Position numbers and translations under genes: made by a program. A model generated the notes under the pieces. That model was not told where the DNA came from and did not search any database. It worked only from the letters and a program-made list of their open reading frames with translations. 8,759 nt of DNA from CG2-30-68-42 sp037440385. GTDB taxonomy: Bacteria; Pseudomonadota; Gammaproteobacteria; Burkholderiales; Rhodocyclaceae. The stretch lies in assembly GCA_037440385.1 (NCBI GenBank), contig JBBIUI010000090.1, forward strand, positions 1-8,759. Direction: 5' to 3'. Positions 1 through 6,048 of this stretch are shown piece after piece (within the stretch, counting starts at the first letter, position 1; the number at the start of each line of letters is the position of its first letter).

Positions 1-1827
1 CGGCGCGGGGGCCGAGCCGACCGAGGCGTCGGTGCCGGAGAGTAATTCGGTGACCGTCGCTTCGGGCCGCGCGAGCCCGCGCACGATGCGCGGGGTGATC
101 AGCAGCACGATCTCGTTCTTGGTGCGCTCGTCCTTGCGGCTCGAGAACAGCCGTCCGAGGATCGGCAGGTCGCCCAGTCCGGGCACCTTCTGCGCGCTCG
201 CGCGGTCCTCGTCGCTGATCAGCCCGGCGAGCACCTGTGTCTCGCCGTCCTTCAGGCGCAGGGCGGTGCCCGCGTTGCGCGTGCCCACCTGATAGGCGAC
301 GGTCTCGCCGCTCGTTCCGGCGGTCTTGATCTCGCGCACGATGTTGCTGACCTCGAGCGCGACCTTGATGCCGACCTCGTCGTCGAGATAGATCAGCGGT
401 TCGACGTCCAGCTTGAGTCCGACGTCGAGATAGCTGACGTTGGAGGACACGAAGCCGCCGCTGACTGCGGCGGTGGTCGTGATGACCGGCACCTTGTCGC
501 CGATATGGATTCTCGCCTTCTCGCGGTTCTTCACCCGGATGCGCGGGTTGGCGAGGATGTTGGCATCACCGTCCTGGCTCTTGAGGTTGAGCAGCAGCAG
601 CGGGTTGGCCGCGAAGGTGGTGAGCCCGGCGCGGTTGCGCAGATCGACGTTGCCCGGCGCGAGCGCACCACCCGGATTGGTGACGGTCTGCGAGATGCCG
701 CCCGAGAGCGTCGTGGTCTGCGTCGAGCCCTGCAGCACGCCGTAACCGATCTGATCCGGGAAGCGCAGGCCGAGCTCCTGCAGCTTGCTGCGCGAGATCT
801 CGAGCACCTCGACCTCGAGCATGACCTCGGGCTCGGCAAGGTCCTGCGCCGCGATGAGCTTTTCCGCCAGCCGGATCGCCTGCGGCGAATCGCGCAGCAC
901 CAGCAGGTTGAGCTTCTCGTCGATGAACGCATCGCGCGTCTTGACGATCGCGCGGATCATCGCGAGCGTCTGCTTGACATCGGCGTTGGCGAGGTAGAAC
1001 GCCTTGACCATCAGCTCCTCGTAATCGCGCCGCTTGGCCGGCGTGTTCGGATACACGATCAGCGTGTTCTCGTTGATGACCTTCTTCTCGAGCTGGTTGC
1101 TCAGCAGGATCAGCCCGAGCGCCTCCTCGATGCGCGTGTTGCGCACGAACACGCTGGTCTTGAGGTCGGCGCGCACGTCGTGGTCGAACAGGATGTTGAT
1201 GCCGGCGGTGCGCGCGACGACTTCGAGCACCGAGCGCAGGTTGGCGTCGCGGAATTCGAGACTGATGGGCTTGTCGAGCGTCGCCTTCAGCACGGTCGCG
1301 CCGGAGGCGGCCTGATCGCGCGTGCGCTCCTCGATCGCGCGCGCGAGCGCCTGCGCCTCGCGGTTGCGCGGATCCTCGGCCAGTACCGCGCGCAGCTTCG
1401 CGCTGGCCGCGTCGGGCTGCTTCGCGTCGAGCCGCGCCCTGGCCTCGCCAATGATGGCAGCATGGCGCTTGTCCGCCTCGATGCGCGCCAGGCCGGCCGC
1501 GGCCCTCGGGTTGGACGCATCCCATTCGATCGCCTTGCGGTACGCGGCGACGGCCGATTCCGCCTCGCCGGCCGCGCGCGCACTGTCTGCGACCGCGAGC
1601 ATCTGCGCGACGAACCGGTCCCGCCTCCGGACGAACTCGGCGCGCACCGCGCGGTTGTCCGGCTCGCGCGCGAGCGTCTCGTCGAGGATGCGCAGGCTGT
1701 CCTCGGGCCGGCCCTGTGCCGCGAGCCGTCCGGCCGCATCGAGCGCCGGATCGCCGGTCGCACAGCCGGCCAGCAATGCCATCAGCATCATTACGACGAT
1801 CGCGGCGAAGGGATCAGGTCTCGACAT
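1..1827 (-). CDS. Secretin of the GspD/PilQ superfamily, TPR-containing lipoprotein (3' partial)
   Basis: Outer-membrane secretins form the multimeric pore of type II secretion or type IV pilus systems. In 609 visible codons I see a lipoprotein signal (hydrophobic run 8-20, lipobox LAGC with Cys22). TPR-like helical repeats follow (about 30-165, for example the block around RKAIEWDASNPRAAAGLA). An STN/N0 domain starts near residue 185 (DKPISLEFRDANLRSVLE), then a Secretin_N stretch to about 325. The secretin core starts at EVMLEVEVLEI (~333) and contains VPVITTT (~446), the signature VPGLGDLPILGRLF (~548) and KNEIVLLITPRIV (~570). One visible N domain after N0 makes it more compact than classical GspD with three. 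The start is ATG at 1827: an in-frame TGA lies at 1834-1836 and no other start codon intervenes. No good ribosome binding site is visible. The frame is still open at the window edge, so the C-terminus is missing. It lies downstream of the polysaccharide genes but 285 bp away, so it probably starts its own unit. GspD-like, MshL-like or another pilus secretin cannot be separated without the following genes. Confidence 0.93.
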   Translation of the reverse strand, partial: MSRPDPFAAIVVMMLMALLAGCATGDPALDAAGRLAAQGRPEDSLRILDETLAREPDNRAVRAEFVRRRDRFVAQMLAVADSARAAGEAESAVAAYRKAIEWDASNPRAAAGLARIEADKRHAAIIGEARARLDAKQPDAASAKLRAVLAEDPRNREAQALARAIEERTRDQAASGATVLKATLDKPISLEFRDANLRSVLEVVARTAGINILFDHDVRADLKTSVFVRNTRIEEALGLILLSNQLEKKVINENTLIVYPNTPAKRRDYEELMVKAFYLANADVKQTLAMIRAIVKTRDAFIDEKLNLLVLRDSPQAIRLAEKLIAAQDLAEPEVMLEVEVLEISRSKLQELGLRFPDQIGYGVLQGSTQTTTLSGGISQTVTNPGGALAPGNVDLRNRAGLTTFAANPLLLLNLKSQDGDANILANPRIRVKNREKARIHIGDKVPVITTTAAVSGGFVSSNVSYLDVGLKLDVEPLIYLDDEVGIKVALEVSNIVREIKTAGTSGETVAYQVGTRNAGTALRLKDGETQVLAGLISDEDRASAQKVPGLGDLPILGRLFSSRKDERTKNEIVLLITPRIVRGLARPEATVTELLSGTDASVGSAPAP

Positions 1828-1853
1828 GAGGATTCACGAATTACACGCCGGGC

Positions 1854-2063
1854 ATGGCCCGGCCGCTTCGACTCGAATCTCCAGGCGCAATTTACCACGC
1901 CGCCGGCCGGGGCAATGCGCGTCGGGACCCGTTCCTGGAGGAGCGCGACCGCGATCCGTTTCTCGACAGGCTGGCTGCAACCGTCGGGCGCGACAGCCAT
2001 CTGCCCGAGCTCGCCCGCTACGTCTTGCGCGATCGGTCGGCGCGGGGATCGCCCGGTGCGTGA
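1854..2063 (+). pseudogene. Remnant of a REP-associated tyrosine transposase (RAYT, Y1_Tnp-like)
   Basis: The 69-codon frame opens with MARPLRLESPGAIYHAAGRG, which closely matches the N-terminus I know for RAYT/TnpA-REP proteins (MARPLR.E.PGA.YH...RGN.R). It continues with a D/E-R-rich FL segment typical of the next block. After about residue 48 it jumps to LPELARYVLR, which resembles the family's much later block (..ELARYVVLNPVRAG). Roughly the middle of the protein, including the HUH metal-binding motif, is absent. After LARYVLR the frame departs from the family consensus. A one-base shift would restore a reading resembling VGAGIAR, the counterpart of NPVRAGIAR, so a frameshift is also likely. 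Intact family members are about 150-330 residues. It is therefore inactive and cannot move itself. It lies on the strand opposite to its neighbours, in the gap between the Wzz-like gene and the secretin. Confidence 0.75.
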
Positions 2064-2101
2064 CTCGACGCTGAGCAGGATCCTGCGCGTGCAACGGTGA
2101 G

Positions 2102-2142
2102 AATGCGTGATGTCAAGACCCGACCCCGCCTTTGTTCCCGCC
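2102..2142. repeat. REP-like end sequence associated with the RAYT remnant
   Basis: The core TGTCAAGACCCGACCCC (2111-2127), followed by a GCC-TTTG-TTCCCGCC stretch, resembles a sequence I recall seeing next to RAYT genes of the MARPLR type in other proteobacteria. The identification rests on memory, not on a search, and I see only one copy in this window. It lies about 40 bp beyond the transposase remnant, as expected for an element end. It overlaps the last codons and the stop codon (2113-2115) of the Wzz-like gene. The boundaries given are approximate. Confidence 0.45.
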
Positions 2143-3327
2143 TGTGAGGTAGGTTCGCAGTTGGTCGAGGCGCGTCGCGCCGGCCGGGTCGCGCCGGGTC
2201 CGGTCGGCGGCCTCGCGGAGGAATGCGGCGAGCACCGCGACGAACAGTGCGACGGCGCCCGACAGCACCGTGATCAGCGCGCGCTTCGGGCGCGTGCGAC
2301 GTTCGGCCGGCACGGCCTTGTCGAGGGTCTGGATGATCGAGACGTCGCGCGCCTCGTCGAGCCGCGCGAGCTCGTACTGCTTCGCGATCAGCTCGAACAC
2401 GGTCTCGTGGTACTTGACGTCGCGCAGCCGGCGCAGGTATTCGAGCCCGGCTTCAGGGACCTTGCCGGTGGGCACCAGCACGTCGCCGCCCGCCGCACTG
2501 GCCTTCTCCAGCTTGGCGAGCTCGGCGCGCATGCCCGCGAGTTCCTGCTGCAGGCGCACGTAATCGGGGTTGCGCTCGGTCGCGAAGGTGCGCATCGCGC
2601 CGGCCTGCACCTCGCGTGCGGCGATCTCGGCGCGCAGCCGCGCAACCGCCTCGATGATGGCCTTGCCCTGTTCGTCGAGCTTGATGAGCCCCGTGCGCTC
2701 CTGCGTCTTCTTGAGCTCGACCTCGGCGCCCGCGAGTCCGTCCTTGGCCGCCTTGAGCTGCTTCTCGTAGAACAGGCGACGCTGCGACGCCTCGGTGATC
2801 GCGAGCGTGTCGTTGAGCCGGTCGATCTCCTCGACGTAGGCGTTGGCCATCGCCGCCGCCTTCTTCGGATCCTCGTCCTCGACCTCGATGACGATGATGC
2901 CGTCCTTGCCCGCGTTGACGGAGGTGCGCTTGTCGAGCGCCTTGCGCGCATCGTCCGCGGTGTCGGCGTCATAGGCTGCGCGCAGCGCGAAGCGTTCGAT
3001 CAGCCGGTCGGCCACGGTGCGGCTCCTGATCATGCCGACATACAGGTCGTTGGGGTTCTTGATGCCCAGCGTGGCGCCCGTGATGCCCGCCGCCGCGCCC
3101 AGGCTGCCGAGCAGCGCCGCGGCGGCCGACTGCGACTGCTGCGGCGGCAGGATGCGCGCCGTGCCGGTATAGATCGGCGTCATCACGAGGCTCACGATCG
3201 CGGCCACGATCGCGACGACGAGCGGCAGCCCGATCACGAGCCGCTTGTGCCTGGCCAGTACGATCGCCAGATCTAGCAGGCTGATCTCGTCGTCGGCCCC
3301 CTCGTCGGCCGCGGTCGCTTCCGTCAT
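2113..3327 (-). CDS. Wzz/PCP-family polysaccharide chain-length determinant or co-polymerase, no kinase domain
   Basis: This is an inner-membrane protein that sets chain length and/or couples polymerisation to export of a surface polysaccharide. The 404-residue product starts with a cytoplasmic segment containing ISLLDLAIVLARHKR, typical of the Wzz N-terminus. TM1 covers about 29-49, followed by PIYTGTARILPP. The long periplasmic region is helical and coiled-coil-prone, about 180-280 (FYEKQLKAAKDGLAGAEVEL...). A proline/arginine-containing stretch (VPAERRTRPKRA, 339-350) leads into TM2 (350-370) and a short cytoplasmic tail. No Walker A or Tyr-rich kinase region follows, so it is not a Wzc-type autokinase. 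The start at 3327 is preferred over an in-frame ATG at 3369 because GGAG (3335-3338) sits 7 nt upstream of it, whereas nothing similar precedes 3369. Its ATG overlaps the TGA of the small upstream ORF. The last residues (GGNKGGVGS) and the stop are encoded by the REP-like sequence, so the original C-terminus may have been replaced. Family assignment is firm; the polysaccharide is unknown. Confidence 0.93.
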   Translation of the reverse strand: MTEATAADEGADDEISLLDLAIVLARHKRLVIGLPLVVAIVAAIVSLVMTPIYTGTARILPPQQSQSAAAALLGSLGAAAGITGATLGIKNPNDLYVGMIRSRTVADRLIERFALRAAYDADTADDARKALDKRTSVNAGKDGIIVIEVEDEDPKKAAAMANAYVEEIDRLNDTLAITEASQRRLFYEKQLKAAKDGLAGAEVELKKTQERTGLIKLDEQGKAIIEAVARLRAEIAAREVQAGAMRTFATERNPDYVRLQQELAGMRAELAKLEKASAAGGDVLVPTGKVPEAGLEYLRRLRDVKYHETVFELIAKQYELARLDEARDVSIIQTLDKAVPAERRTRPKRALITVLSGAVALFVAVLAAFLREAADRTRRDPAGATRLDQLRTYLTGGNKGGVGS

Positions 3328-3488
3328 CGTGGCGCTCCATCCGGGAACGCAGAGATCCGTCCGACACATCGCCGACGATCGCCGAGGCGGTCGGTGACGG
3401 GGCCCTGCGCGACGCTTCGTCCGGCGTCGTCGTGATCGTGCGCCTGGATGTTGCGCAGCCCGGCGCTCGCCGGGTTTCGCTGCGTCAT
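3324..3488 (-). CDS. Small ORF (54 aa) between exporter and Wzz-like gene, unknown function
   Basis: I do not recognise this product. It starts MTQRNPASAGLRNIQ, has a His/Asp cluster (QAHDHDDAG, residues 15-23), then is Arg-rich with one Cys (41) and ends GAPR. There is no signal peptide or membrane segment. The case for translation rests on context. GGGGAGG (3494-3500) lies 5 nt before its ATG, and that site begins one base after the exporter's stop codon (3502-3504). Its TGA (3324-3326) overlaps the ATG of the Wzz-like gene as ATGA. It therefore fills a 174-bp gap in the operon with textbook spacing at both ends. The coding sequence contains a stable hairpin (3457-3476) and a short direct repeat (ATCGCCGA twice, 3368-3385). 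It could be a true small protein, a leader peptide that couples translation of the downstream gene, or a chance frame in GC-rich DNA. Confidence 0.45.
   Translation of the reverse strand: MTQRNPASAGLRNIQAHDHDDAGRSVAQGPVTDRLGDRRRCVGRISAFPDGAPR
3335..3338 (-). promoter_or_regulatory. Ribosome binding site that fixes the Wzz-like start
   Basis: GGAG read on the minus strand, 7 nt before ATG 3327. It lies inside the end of the small upstream ORF, so ribosomes could reach this start either directly or by re-initiation. It is the reason to reject the longer reading from ATG 3369. Confidence 0.7.
3457..3476. other. Hairpin-forming inverted repeat inside the small ORF
   Basis: CCCGGC (3459-3464) pairs perfectly with GCCGGG (3469-3474) around a GCTC loop. 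One wobble and one A-T pair extend the stem to eight. In the transcript it falls at about codons 5-10 of the small ORF. No U-tract follows on the minus strand, so it is not a standard terminator. It could influence translation or mRNA stability, or be incidental in GC-rich DNA. Confidence 0.4.
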
Positions 3489-3493
3489 GTCCA

Positions 3494-3500
3494 CCTCCCC
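3494..3500 (-). promoter_or_regulatory. Strong ribosome binding site for the small ORF
   Basis: GGGGAGG on the minus strand, 5 nt upstream of ATG 3488 and just after the exporter's stop codon. It is the best Shine-Dalgarno match I found in the window, yet no large gene uses it. This is the main argument that the small ORF is translated. Confidence 0.6.
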
Positions 3501-3501
3501 G

Positions 3502-5793
3502 TCACAGGCCCTTGAGCACCTTGAGCCCCGCGACGCCGAGCGCGAACTGGTAGAACACCTGCGCCCAGTCCTTCAGTTCGCGCACCAGCGAGAAGCGCTC
3601 GAGCCGTTCGGGCACGATCAGCGCATCGCCGGGCATCAGCCGCTCGCCCTCGAGCGAGAGCCAGCCGCGGTTTTCCTTCGACAGCACGCTGCCGTCGGCG
3701 CGCAGCACATAAAGCTGGCTCGTATCGGCGTCCCGGGTGGGACCGCCCGCCTGCGCGAGGTAATCGGCGACGCGCTTGTCCGCGCGATGCACGAACGCAT
3801 TCTGGTTGAATACCGCGCCGAACACGCTGACGACCGCCGGCCGGCTGGGCACGAAGAACCGGTCGCCGTCCTCGAGCGCGAGATCGGGCAGATCCGCGAG
3901 CCGCGCACGCTCGACCGGCAGATCGAGCACGATGCGCCCGTTCGCCTTGATCGCGCGCAGCTTCGCGATCAGCGCGCGCTGCGCTTCCTCCTCGACGCGG
4001 CGGCTTTGCGCCTCCTCGGCCGTGAGCGCCGCCTGGGCGCGCTCCGCCGCGAGCCGCTTCGCTTCCAGCTCCAGCCGGTCGAGCGATCGGTCGAGCTGTT
4101 CCTGCTGGGTCCTGCGGGTCGATTCACGCGTGAGCTCGGCTCCGTACAGGTAGGCTTCCGGCGTGAGCCCGCCCACGCGGGCCACGAGCTGGCGCAGCGT
4201 CTCACCGGGCAGCACCTTGTACAGGCCCGCGGTGCGCACCTCGCCCTCGAGCCGCACGTAGCGCGCCTGGGCGGCGACCGGAACGCTGATGTCGTTCTTC
4301 GAGAACACCGTGACGATGTCGCCGGCGCTGAGCTCGAGATCGTGCGCGGGCTCGCCGCGCAGCACCGCCGCGCCCAGATCGAAGGGCAGCAGGTCGGTGC
4401 CCAGGTCCTCGCGCAGCCGTTCGATGACGGCGTAATCCCAGTTGATCTCTTCGAGACGCTTGACCTCGTTTCGCAACTGCGCCTCGCTGCCCACGTCGGC
4501 CGCGACCGTCCGGTTGCGCGCGCGCCAGAAGTCCCGGGAGATCAGCGCCTCCTTGGACGGGATCAGATCGCGCACGCGCATGCCGGGCCGCCACGGGGCA
4601 CGCGCGACCTGCGCCACGAATCCGCGCAGCGTCACCGCGTTGTCGAAGCGCGGCGTCAGCGCATACACGCGCACGACGTCGCCATCGCGCAGGCCGCGCG
4701 CCAGCCCGCCCGCATCGAGCGCGAACTCGTCGACCCTGCGCACGCGGCGGCTCTCGATGCGCTCGACCACCACGTTCTGCCCAGAGGCGGTCGTCGCGAG
4801 CCCGCCCGCCCAGCCGAGCACTTCGCCGAGCGGCGCCGTGTCGCCGCGCAGCTCGAACACGGCCGGCACGTTGACGCTTCCCGACATCGCGACCAGCGGC
4901 CCCACCGGCGGTATGAAGATGACATCTCCGGGCAGCAGCCGTGCGTCCTTCGACTTGTCTCCCTTGAGCAGCAGGTCGTACAGGTCGAACTCGGTGACGA
5001 GGGCGCCGCCGCGCTTGAGCTCGATGCGCCGCATGGATCCCTTGCCGGAAGGCCCGCCGGCGGCGAACAGCGCGTTGACCAGCGTGCTCATCGAGCTGAC
5101 GGTATAGGCGCCGGGACGCTGCGCCTGACCGACGACGAACACGCGGATCGACCGGAGCTGGCCGAGGCTGACCGACAGGTCGAAGTTCTTGAACACCCGC
5201 CCGATCGCGTTCTTCAGGAAGCCGTGCAGATCCTGATAGCGCACGCCCGCGACATTGAACACGCCCACGCGCGGCAGGTTGATGCTTCCATCGCGATCGA
5301 CGATGGCGCGGAAGTCGCCCTCGACCTGGCCCCACACGCGCACGAGCAGCTCGTCGCCCGGCCCGATGACGTATTCGGCGGTCACCGGGACGTTCTCCAC
5401 CGGTGCGAAGGTGCTCGGCGCGGCGCCGAACAGGTCGTGGCCGAGCAGCGGCAGCGCCTGGCCGGTCGCCTCGCGCACGAAGCGCTGGAACTCGTTGGGC
5501 TCGGCCTTCGCCGCCGGCGCGACCTCCGGCTGCGCTGCGGCAGGCCCGGCCGGAGCGGCTTGCGGCACGCCCGCGGGCGTGCCGATCGGGTTCGCGACCT
5601 GACTCGAATAGCGCTGATAGGCATCGCGCAGCTCGGGGGGAATGCCGTTCGCGCCGGCCGCCGGGGATGCCGCGGGCAGGCCCGCGCGCGGTTTCAGGAA
5701 CCCGCCGTCCTGCGCCGCCGCGGGCACGCAAAGGACGGCGGCCGCGGCAAGGCCGACGCACATCATGCGCACCATTCGGGCAGGCAGGCTCAT
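3502..5793 (-). CDS. Large Wza-like polysaccharide export protein with five SLBB repeats
   Basis: This should be the periplasmic/outer-membrane exporter of the polysaccharide system, working with the Wzz-like protein. The 763 residues begin with an apparent Sec signal (hydrophobic 12-27, likely cleavage after VPAAA). Cys22 is preceded by AVL, a poor lipobox, so unlike Wza it is probably not a lipoprotein. An Ala/Pro-rich linker precedes the poly-export domain (VTAEYVIGPGDELLVRVWG, 137-155, to about 211). Five SLBB units follow, each opening with a beta/G-rich segment (215, 300, 386, 512, 654) and closing with a GD motif (LLPGDVIFIPP 286; LRDGDVVRVY 368; LSAGDIVTVF 488; LEDGDRFFVPS 640; LMPGDALIVP 719). 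Unit 4 is split by a charged coiled coil (about 555-612). The C-terminus is a predicted amphipathic helix (735-763, WAQVFYQFALGVAGLKVL). ATG 5793 has no clear Shine-Dalgarno; ATG 5775 is a possible alternative but would shorten the signal's basic end. Only one nucleotide separates its stop from the next ribosome binding site. Confidence 0.93.
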   Translation of the reverse strand: MSLPARMVRMMCVGLAAAAVLCVPAAAQDGGFLKPRAGLPAASPAAGANGIPPELRDAYQRYSSQVANPIGTPAGVPQAAPAGPAAAQPEVAPAAKAEPNEFQRFVREATGQALPLLGHDLFGAAPSTFAPVENVPVTAEYVIGPGDELLVRVWGQVEGDFRAIVDRDGSINLPRVGVFNVAGVRYQDLHGFLKNAIGRVFKNFDLSVSLGQLRSIRVFVVGQAQRPGAYTVSSMSTLVNALFAAGGPSGKGSMRRIELKRGGALVTEFDLYDLLLKGDKSKDARLLPGDVIFIPPVGPLVAMSGSVNVPAVFELRGDTAPLGEVLGWAGGLATTASGQNVVVERIESRRVRRVDEFALDAGGLARGLRDGDVVRVYALTPRFDNAVTLRGFVAQVARAPWRPGMRVRDLIPSKEALISRDFWRARNRTVAADVGSEAQLRNEVKRLEEINWDYAVIERLREDLGTDLLPFDLGAAVLRGEPAHDLELSAGDIVTVFSKNDISVPVAAQARYVRLEGEVRTAGLYKVLPGETLRQLVARVGGLTPEAYLYGAELTRESTRRTQQEQLDRSLDRLELEAKRLAAERAQAALTAEEAQSRRVEEEAQRALIAKLRAIKANGRIVLDLPVERARLADLPDLALEDGDRFFVPSRPAVVSVFGAVFNQNAFVHRADKRVADYLAQAGGPTRDADTSQLYVLRADGSVLSKENRGWLSLEGERLMPGDALIVPERLERFSLVRELKDWAQVFYQFALGVAGLKVLKGL

Positions 5794-5819
5794 GGTTCGC
5801 GACGAAATTCGGGCGCGCC

Positions 5820-5825
5820 ATTATA
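5820..5825 (-). promoter_or_regulatory. Candidate -10 element for the polysaccharide export operon
   Basis: A perfect TATAAT read on the minus strand, about 27 nt upstream of the exporter's ATG. It is unusual in such GC-rich DNA and in the right place at the head of the operon. No convincing TTGACA-like -35 is visible 16-18 nt further upstream (that stretch reads CGTCGG or similar). If it is used, an activator or alternative recognition may be needed. The predicted leader is about 20 nt. Confidence 0.4.
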
Positions 5826-5886
5826 GGCCAGCGGATGCGCCACCGACGCGCGGGCTCGACCCGTCCGTGTCCGCCGTGCCTGCGTG

Positions 5887-6004
5887 CTCATCGCGAGGAG
5901 CGCACCGTCTCCCGTCATTGCCGGGAGCGCACGATACCCCAAGGCATTGCGAGGAGCGCATTTCCCCCTCCCCGTCATTGCGAGGAGCGCAGCGACGAAG
6001 CAAC
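5887..6004. repeat. Four degenerate tandem copies of a GTCATTGCGAGGAGCGCA repeat
   Basis: Copies lie at about 5887-5904 (CTCATCGCGAGGAGCGCA), 5914-5931 (GTCATTGCCGGGAGCGCA), 5943-5960 (GGCATTGCGAGGAGCGCA) and 5974-6004. The last copy is longest: it continues through GCGACGAAGCAAC and so has TTGC...GCAA ends. Start-to-start distances are 27, 29 and 31 bp, with C-rich spacers. The full unit resembles a widespread dispersed intergenic repeat (CGTCATTGCGAGGAGCGCAGCGACGAAGCAA type) that I know from many bacterial genomes. It occupies the gap between the end of the TPR gene and the exporter promoter. I see no ORF of its own and no nearby transposase of matching orientation. Confidence 0.75.
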
Positions 6005-6048
6005 CTCGTGGCAGGCTGCGCGACGGCTGCGCGCTTCGCCGCCGCGAC

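Noticed and set aside
1840..1845. TGTAAT as a -10 box for the secretin
   Set aside because: Only 13 nt before the ATG, with no -35 match at 16-18 nt; too weak to annotate.
2075..2086. 12-bp palindrome GCAGGATCCTGC near the transposase remnant
   Set aside because: It has no loop, no paired site and no gene start nearby; such short palindromes occur by chance in GC-rich DNA.
505..2100. 531-codon plus-strand frame antisense to the secretin
   Set aside because: The translation is low-complexity (Arg, Leu, Glu, Asp) with no recognisable family, and it overlaps a secretin with unmistakable motifs.
2107..3276. 389-codon plus-strand frame antisense to the Wzz-like gene
   Set aside because: Same antisense artefact; no start context, no domains, and the opposite strand is a firm family match.
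3328..3369. Longer Wzz-like start at ATG 3369
   Set aside because: No ribosome binding site there, and the 14 extra residues (MCRTDLCVPGWSAT) are unlike the cytoplasmic N-terminus of the family; ATG 3327 has GGAG at 7 nt.
3448..5826. 792-codon plus-strand open frame antisense to the whole exporter gene
   Set aside because: It is a mirror of GC-rich codon use on the other strand. The product is Arg/His/Glu/Leu-rich without domain signatures, while the minus-strand frame has clear SLBB motifs and a signal peptide.
5887..6004. CRISPR array reading of the repeat cluster
   Set aside because: Repeats are degenerate and about 18 bp, spacers are only about 9-13 bp and C-rich, and no cas genes are present. 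It fits a dispersed intergenic repeat instead.
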